Assembly: GCA_950106755.1 (NCBI GenBank)
Contig: OX467086.1
Coordinates: 27,050,001 to 27,114,000 of the forward strand
Length of the DNA: 64,000 bases
Direction of reading: 5' to 3'
DNA from: Climacium dendroides
Taxonomy: Eukaryota > Streptophyta > Bryopsida > Hypnales > Climaciaceae
Shown here: piece by piece, positions 59,359-64,000 of the stretch
Position numbering within the stretch: position 1 is the first letter of the stretch
Layout: each line of letters starts with the position of its first letter
The notes under the pieces: generated by a model
Seen by the model: only the letters and a program-made list of their open reading frames with translations
Told to the model about the DNA's origin: nothing
Database searches by the model: none
Translations under genes and position numbers: made by a program

Positions 59359-60185
59359 CCCATAAAGTTTTTTCATGTTTAGAGACCCAAAACTACTTCA
59401 AGATACTCATCTCCAAAGCAAGGTCAAAATCTTTATCAATCTTTATTTATTTTTAGCAAATTTAACCATAGGATTCCTTGAATAACTTGTTCGAGTACAT
59501 TGTTCTAAAATTTTAAAGTGAATATCTCCATCAATTGCAAATTCAATGTGCTTAAACTTCAAAATATAGATTTTTTTAGCCCTTCCAAAAGGTGTTGTTT
59601 TTCAACATTTTTAGCACAAAATGTGTATGTCCTGTAATTTGTACATTTTCTTAATATTTTGGAAAATGGTTTACAAACATATGTAAAAATTTTCAACCAA
59701 AAAATCTTTAATACTTATTTTTTTAAAAATCACAAAGGAGAAGGAGTTAATAAATGAAATATAAATCTAATATGCTAATAACTTCTAGAAGAATTTGAAA
59801 ATTGCTAGTCCAAATGGTGAGAATGTTCTAGTAATAAATTTCTATCTTCATTGCTCAAAAAATCAAATCCCTCACAACTTTTACCTCATTATTCAAAATT
59901 AAATGATTCAAGTGTTTTGGAATAGGTATCAATCTATACAATCCCTAAAATAGATTGTAATTAATATTTTTATATTTTTGCTACTTGGTTTGTCATTGAA
60001 ATCAAAAAAATCCGTGTAAGTTTTGCAATATTTATTGGAATAACATGAAACAAAGCTTTGTATGCAAATTATGATGGGTATCATCCATCTTTAAAATTTT
60101 ATGCAAAAAATTCCAAATTATGAAATCAATAAAGTCTACCCAAGTTCTCAAAAAACCCAAAGTAGGCTCTTTGGTCCTTTAGGGG
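59359..60185 (-). mobile_element. TTAA-type non-autonomous element, copy C
   Basis: TTAA at 59355-59358 and 60186-60189. Left end CCCATAAAG, right end GGTCCTTTAGGGG. Length 827 bp. Interior phrases such as AATGGTGAGAATGTT and CTCATTATTCAAAATTAAATGATT parallel copy B in the same orientation. Non-coding. Confidence 0.78.
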
Positions 60186-60320
60186 TTAAGTGCATCTTTA
60201 CATGAACTTCCAAAAAGACTGAAGATCATTCACTAACTAAAGTCTCAATTGAGACAATGTACCAGTACCTCATCATGTAGGTGATTTTGCAACAAATAGT
60301 GAGCAATAGGAGGCTTGCAA

Positions 60321-60659
60321 CACTACAACAAAACATGGTAAAAAAAACCACATTCAAAATCAAGTACGGTTCTTTTGACCATGCTTCTGTGCAAGCCCAC
60401 TACACGTGCAGCCATCTTCTTTTCTTTTTCAATTTCTGACTGCAATTATTAGATTTTGGAGGCGTACAATATACCATTGGAAAGGTATTGAGAAGACCTT
60501 TCCAATGGTATATTGTACGCCTCCAAAATCTAAAAATTGCAGTCAGAAATTGAAAAAAAAGCTAATGGCCCACTATGTGCTCACGGATAAAGACGTGGAC
60601 TGTAAAAGAACCGCACTTGATTTTGAGTGCAGTTTTTTTTACCATGTTTTGTTATAGTG
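60321..60659. mobile_element. Hairpin MITE with CACTA termini and 3-bp target duplication
   Basis: The element begins CACTACAACAAAACATGG and ends with the inverse, CCATGTTTTGTTATAGTG. CAA occurs directly on both sides (60318-60320 and 60660-60662), the 3-bp duplication expected of the CACTA (En/Spm) superfamily. The terminal arms match over about 56 bp with five differences. The centre is a second inverted repeat: 60451-60486 against 60496-60531 is perfect over 36 bp with a 9-base loop, and continues outward about 25 bp with one mismatch. Non-coding, 339 bp. The near-perfect arms suggest fairly recent movement or a structured RNA. Confidence 0.9.
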
Positions 60660-60662
60660 CAA

Positions 60663-61171
60663 AGCTTCCCAAACAACAATGAACGTTGGCAAAAAAAAAT
60701 GTTGAAGGAGATTGTTTTTGACTACTTAAGCAATTACACATATCTGAAGTAGAAGTTTCTTGGGTGGAAATTTTTTCCTATGTATAGAAATAGAGTTTGG
60801 AAGGATTCCATAATTATTCAAATTTATTTTGGTCAAAACATAATTACTGTGAATTTTTTAACTAAAGATTCTATTCAATTCATGCGAGTCATATAAATCT
60901 TCCTATTTTTGACCAAGTGCTAGTTGCAAAATCGACCAATGCCCAATGGTTGGTTACTATATCAAGAGACTTGCAGCCAATCATAATGTGCCACAATTAT
61001 ACCAAAAATTCCAACATAATTGATCATTGTTCATTTCTACATGTATGAAAAGAGAGCACCCTACACTACCAAAATGAAGGACAATCATGAATGGGTTGGC
61101 TCCATTATCCTTGACCCAGACATTGAACACTTAGAGCTGAAGAATGCTTAAAAAGTTGATAGATGCTAAGG
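60663..61171. other. AT-rich spacer
   Basis: Nothing recognised. Confidence 0.5.
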
Positions 61172-61580
61172 TACTTTGCTCTAAAACTACCCCTCTCCTT
61201 CGAATCACCCCTTTTGTTAGCTAGAGAATGGAGATGAAGTGATTCTTAAAATGAACCACTTTAACCATTGAATGAATGGAGGAGAATTTGTTTATTTATT
61301 GCAAGAGTTAATCATTGTCTTTGGTTTCCTCACATCTCCTTACAAGTTGCAAGTGGACTAATTTTGTGAGACCTATGGTCACAAATAGGTGCCCATACCC
61401 TAAATCTTTGAAAATTTATAAATAATTCAAAAATGCTTGGAAAAATGCAAATCCACTTGTGTTGAGTTCCACATTTGTTTTTCTTTCTCTGAAAATAATT
61501 TAAAAATATTTTTGTCCCCATAGCCTATGAAAAAGGTGGACCAGCCCTTCAAATGGTCAATTTTAGAGCATACTTACTAC
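61172..61580 (+). repeat. Dispersed ~400-bp repeat, direct partner of 50868-51275
   Basis: The same ordered words as its partner, ending GGACCAGCCCTTCAAATGGTC and TTTTAGAGCATAC, 70 bp before the copia LTR. Confidence 0.7.
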
Positions 61581-61647
61581 CTTATTCATTCCACGTGGTA
61601 TTTTAATCAAATTTTAATCCCCAACAACTTATTAGTAGGTTGCTGAC

Positions 61648-61847
61648 TGTTAAGAAATGTAGTGTGAACGCTCCGCACAATACATGGTAGACTAGTCAAC
61701 AAAGTAGTTGGTGGTATTTCTTAGCCAATACGAAGAGAGTACTATTGATTGTCTCTCTCTTTTTGTATATACTTCCATTCTTCAATATTAGTGGGTGTAT
61801 TTTTTTCTTGTATACTTTGGTTTTGTTTAAGTTTTGTATTCGCAACA
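61648..61847 (+). mobile_element. 5' LTR of a Ty1/copia retrotransposon
   Basis: It begins TGTTAAGAAATG and ends CGCAACA, bounded by the usual TG...CA, 200 bp long. It contains a TATA-like GTATATAC at about 61,767. It is called an LTR because the primer-binding site follows at once and a Gag frame starts 0.65 kb downstream. The 3' LTR is outside the window, so the left boundary is not confirmed. Confidence 0.72.
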
Positions 61848-61860
61848 CGTTATCAGCACG
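61848..61860 (+). other. Primer-binding site of the copia element
   Basis: CGTTATCAGCACG directly follows the LTR. The TTATCAGCACG form is common in plant copia elements and is complementary to an internal part of a tRNA rather than its 3' end, consistent with half-tRNA priming. Confidence 0.65.
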
Positions 61861-62230
61861 CTCTCATGCTAGCATCCGTACAATTACACATTCTTTCTTT
61901 CCAACTCTTACTTTCGATTTAGATTCCGGTTTAGTTTTTGATTTTGGGGAGCTTTGCAGCCCCACCCTATTTTGTATTTTTTTTATTCTCCCAATCTCCT
62001 CCCAATTTCCCCTCCTACTCTGAAATCCCCGTCCCTCCTGTATTCTCCCCTGGCTTCCTGTTGTGCTCTCCCCCTTCTTGCAGCTCCCCTCCCGCAGCTC
62101 CCCCTTTCTCTGCAAACTCCTACTGCCGCTCTCCTTCCTCTCCACCCTCCCTTGCCTCCACTGGCCTCCTACGCTCCCTTCATTAAAAATTTTAATTTTC
62201 ATATTTAAAAAAAAAATCTTTATTTTTTAA

Positions 62231-62312
62231 TTTATCTTTATCTTTATAATTTTTTTCTTTATAATATCTTTATCTTTATCTTTATCTATACAATTTATCT
62301 TTATCTTTCTAG
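62231..62312 (+). repeat. (CTTTAT)n simple repeat in the copia leader
   Basis: Repeated CTTTAT hexamers with short interruptions, between the primer-binding site and Gag. Confidence 0.85.
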
Positions 62313-62504
62313 TTTAAATTTTTTTTTCTTTCAATTCTCTTTATCTTTACACAAAATTTTCTTTTTTATCCTTTATTTCACATTAAACCCTAAAGCTCCA
62401 ATTTTCTTCTATATAACATTTTTCTTTTCCATCATAACTACTTCAACCTCTTTTGTTGCAACATCTACTACTATTCCAGTATCTGCTACAGCTATTGAGG
62501 CACC

Positions 62505-64000
62505 ATGACTTCAGCTGCTTTTTTTCCCACAATTGGCAGTTGATGGCAGCAATTATTTATTATGGGCTAAAACGGCAACAATACATGTATATGCGGAGCA
62601 ATTATCAGACTGTATTGCATTTAATCCAGATTCTACTATAAGTACTTCTGTTTCTCTCGCTATTTCATGGAAAACTTTATTGTTACTACATTGTCACCTA
62701 GTTCCTTCACTATAGCATCAATACTTAGAATTAGACAAACCTGATGAGTTTTGGAAAAAAGCTTAAATCCTGTTTTGATCACTAGAAGACAATTTTTTTT
62801 CTAGAGCTTTGCATTACTCGACTCATTTACGGGTGTTGGATTTTCCAATATTTGTTGCTTTCAATAATGAATTATATTGTATTGTGTCACAACTACGGTT
62901 GTATGGTCAGACCATCATTGAGCCATAAATGATTGAGAAAACCCTCTTAACATTTCCACCTGTTTCTATTGTATTAGCTCAAAAGTATAGAAATATGAAA
63001 TTTGAAAATTACTCAGATCTCATGTCTCTATTACTTCTTGTTGAAAAACAAAACGAGATCCTTCTACGCAATGTAGAGGCCCACCCTATTGGGACTACTA
63101 TTCCTAAGTCTCATGCTGTTAAGGTTTCAATTATGAAATCTAAAATACAAAAACATTACTTTAAACATCGTCATAGACAATTAAGTAGCTATAGCCGTAA
63201 TAACCAATATGTTTAGAGGAAGAATACCACTTCCTCTACTAACAACCATGGTAGGTGTTCATCAGAGATGCGTTTTTGCCACAAATGTGGCAGAATGGGA
63301 CATTTGGCAAATGTATACCGAACATCGAAATATTTTGTTAAAATATTTCAGAAAAATAAGAAACTCCATGTCCAAACTCAGGAAGCCCATACCATAGATG
63401 TACCTATAGACTCGTTTGGAGCTGAAGATACGGAGACATATGTTGTTGAGGATACCTCCACTAGTGAATCTTGTGATGCGCTCTTTGACTCTGCAATTAA
63501 TTATACAATCCTGTTGAATAAACAATTTTTTGATGTCAATAATCTTTCAAATTGGCAAACCAGAAATTTAATGACTATGACTGGATCGAATGTGTTTCGT
63601 TTTCAAGAGGGACTAACAAAGGTGATATTGCCTGAGGGCACCACCTTTACTTGCATGCGTGCAATGTATTCACCCTCTGCACTTCAAAGTCTGATCAGCT
63701 ATCAAAATGTGCGTACCAACGGTTTTCACGTTTCAACCAAAATTCTAGATAGGTAAGAGGCTCTGGTTTTTAAGCATAATAATAAAGTAGTGAAAACAAC
63801 CTTTGCTGCGACAAGTGGCTTGTATCAGATTCCAATCCGATCACATGTTGTATCTAGTTTTGCTTTATCTACTAAAGATAATAAAATTTCTATTTGGCAT
63901 AGAAGATTGGGTTATCCAGATTCTACTTTATTTCGTAAAATCCTTCCATATATTGCTGGCTATAATTTACAACCAACAAATGTCAATTCTTATGATACAA
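62505..64000 (+). pseudogene. Decayed copia Gag-protease-integrase polyprotein, 3' partial
   Basis: From about 62524 to the window end one frame carries the copia order: Gag (DGSNYLLWAKTA, then KPDEFW, LRVLDFP, MIEKTLLTFPP, LVEKQNEILL), the CCHC knuckle (CHKCGRMGHLANVY), protease (ALFDSAINYTILL) and the Gag-pre-integrase region (IWHRRLGYPD). Six in-frame stops break it at 62713, 62764, 62776, 62926, 63214 and 63754. The likely ATG at 62505 is out of frame with the rest across an eight-T run. The knuckle's last Cys is Tyr, the protease DSG is DSA, and the HLGH-type His is Tyr. The element cannot make a working polyprotein. Reverse transcriptase and RNase H lie beyond the window. Confidence 0.88.

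Noticed and set aside
61864..62202. Open frames in the copia leader
   Set aside because: Pro/Ser or Lys/Gly-rich frames in a pyrimidine-rich untranslated leader; Gag starts downstream.
62383..62398. TTAAACCCTAAAGCTCC in the copia leader, resembling the TTAA element terminus
   Set aside because: No partner end and no family interior follows; likely a chance telo-box-like match.
1..64000. CRISPR arrays, bacterial operons, rRNA
   Set aside because: Introns, plant-specific domains and repeat types show a plant nuclear genome; no spaced identical direct repeats or rRNA signatures were seen.

Overview
The window looks like nuclear DNA of a land plant. The evidence is a many-exon casein kinase 1 gene with GT-AG introns, a plant-specific B3-domain gene, a PADRE (DUF4228) gene, and a Ty1/copia retrotransposon. 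Compact genes sit in a very AT-rich, repeat-filled background. Two of the genes are intronless, and together with the satellite-rich intergenic DNA this makes a bryophyte or lycophyte-type genome my best guess. The exact lineage is inference.

Region 1 (1-15.6 kb) is gene-rich. A plus-strand CK1 kinase (362-5137, first exon left of the window) comes first. It is followed by a minus-strand five-exon ankyrin-repeat protein (7035-8729), a plus-strand two-exon B3-domain protein (10596-11415) and a minus-strand second CK1 copy (12060-15582). The second CK1 copy keeps nine exons whose lengths can be compared, all identical to the first gene. It has a nonsense codon in the EQSRRDD block and lacks the C-terminal exons, so I call it a pseudogene.

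Region 2 (15.6-43.6 kb) is gene-poor. It holds a long pyrimidine tract (16.5-17.2 kb), two diverged satellite arrays (32.0-33.7 kb and 38.5-43.5 kb), a foldback MITE family (30.35 and 39.18 kb), elements ending in a shared AAGGTAGGTACACCCAAAACCG terminus (29.3-30.1 kb), and two islands of near-normal GC with no recognisable gene.

Region 3 (43.6-55.5 kb) carries an intronless PADRE gene (45076-46077) and an intronless RCL1 gene for a ribosome-biogenesis cyclase-like protein (53058-54182). A 14-bp tandem repeat ending in a telo-box lies directly upstream of RCL1. A G+T-rich 1.7-kb stretch and several dispersed repeats lie between the two genes. Region 4 (55.5-64 kb) is again repeats: more TTAA elements, a hairpin CACTA MITE with a clean 3-bp target duplication, and a decayed copia element running off the right edge.

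The most notable signal is a family of about 0.8-0.93-kb non-coding elements with CCCCTAAAGGACC terminal inverted repeats and TTAA target duplications (21461, 40941, 57516, 59359, with a shorter one at 32271 and fragments elsewhere). Two copies interrupt satellite arrays, so the neighbouring monomers show the empty site. TTAA-specific insertion is the hallmark of piggyBac or Kolobok transposons and would be unusual for a plant.
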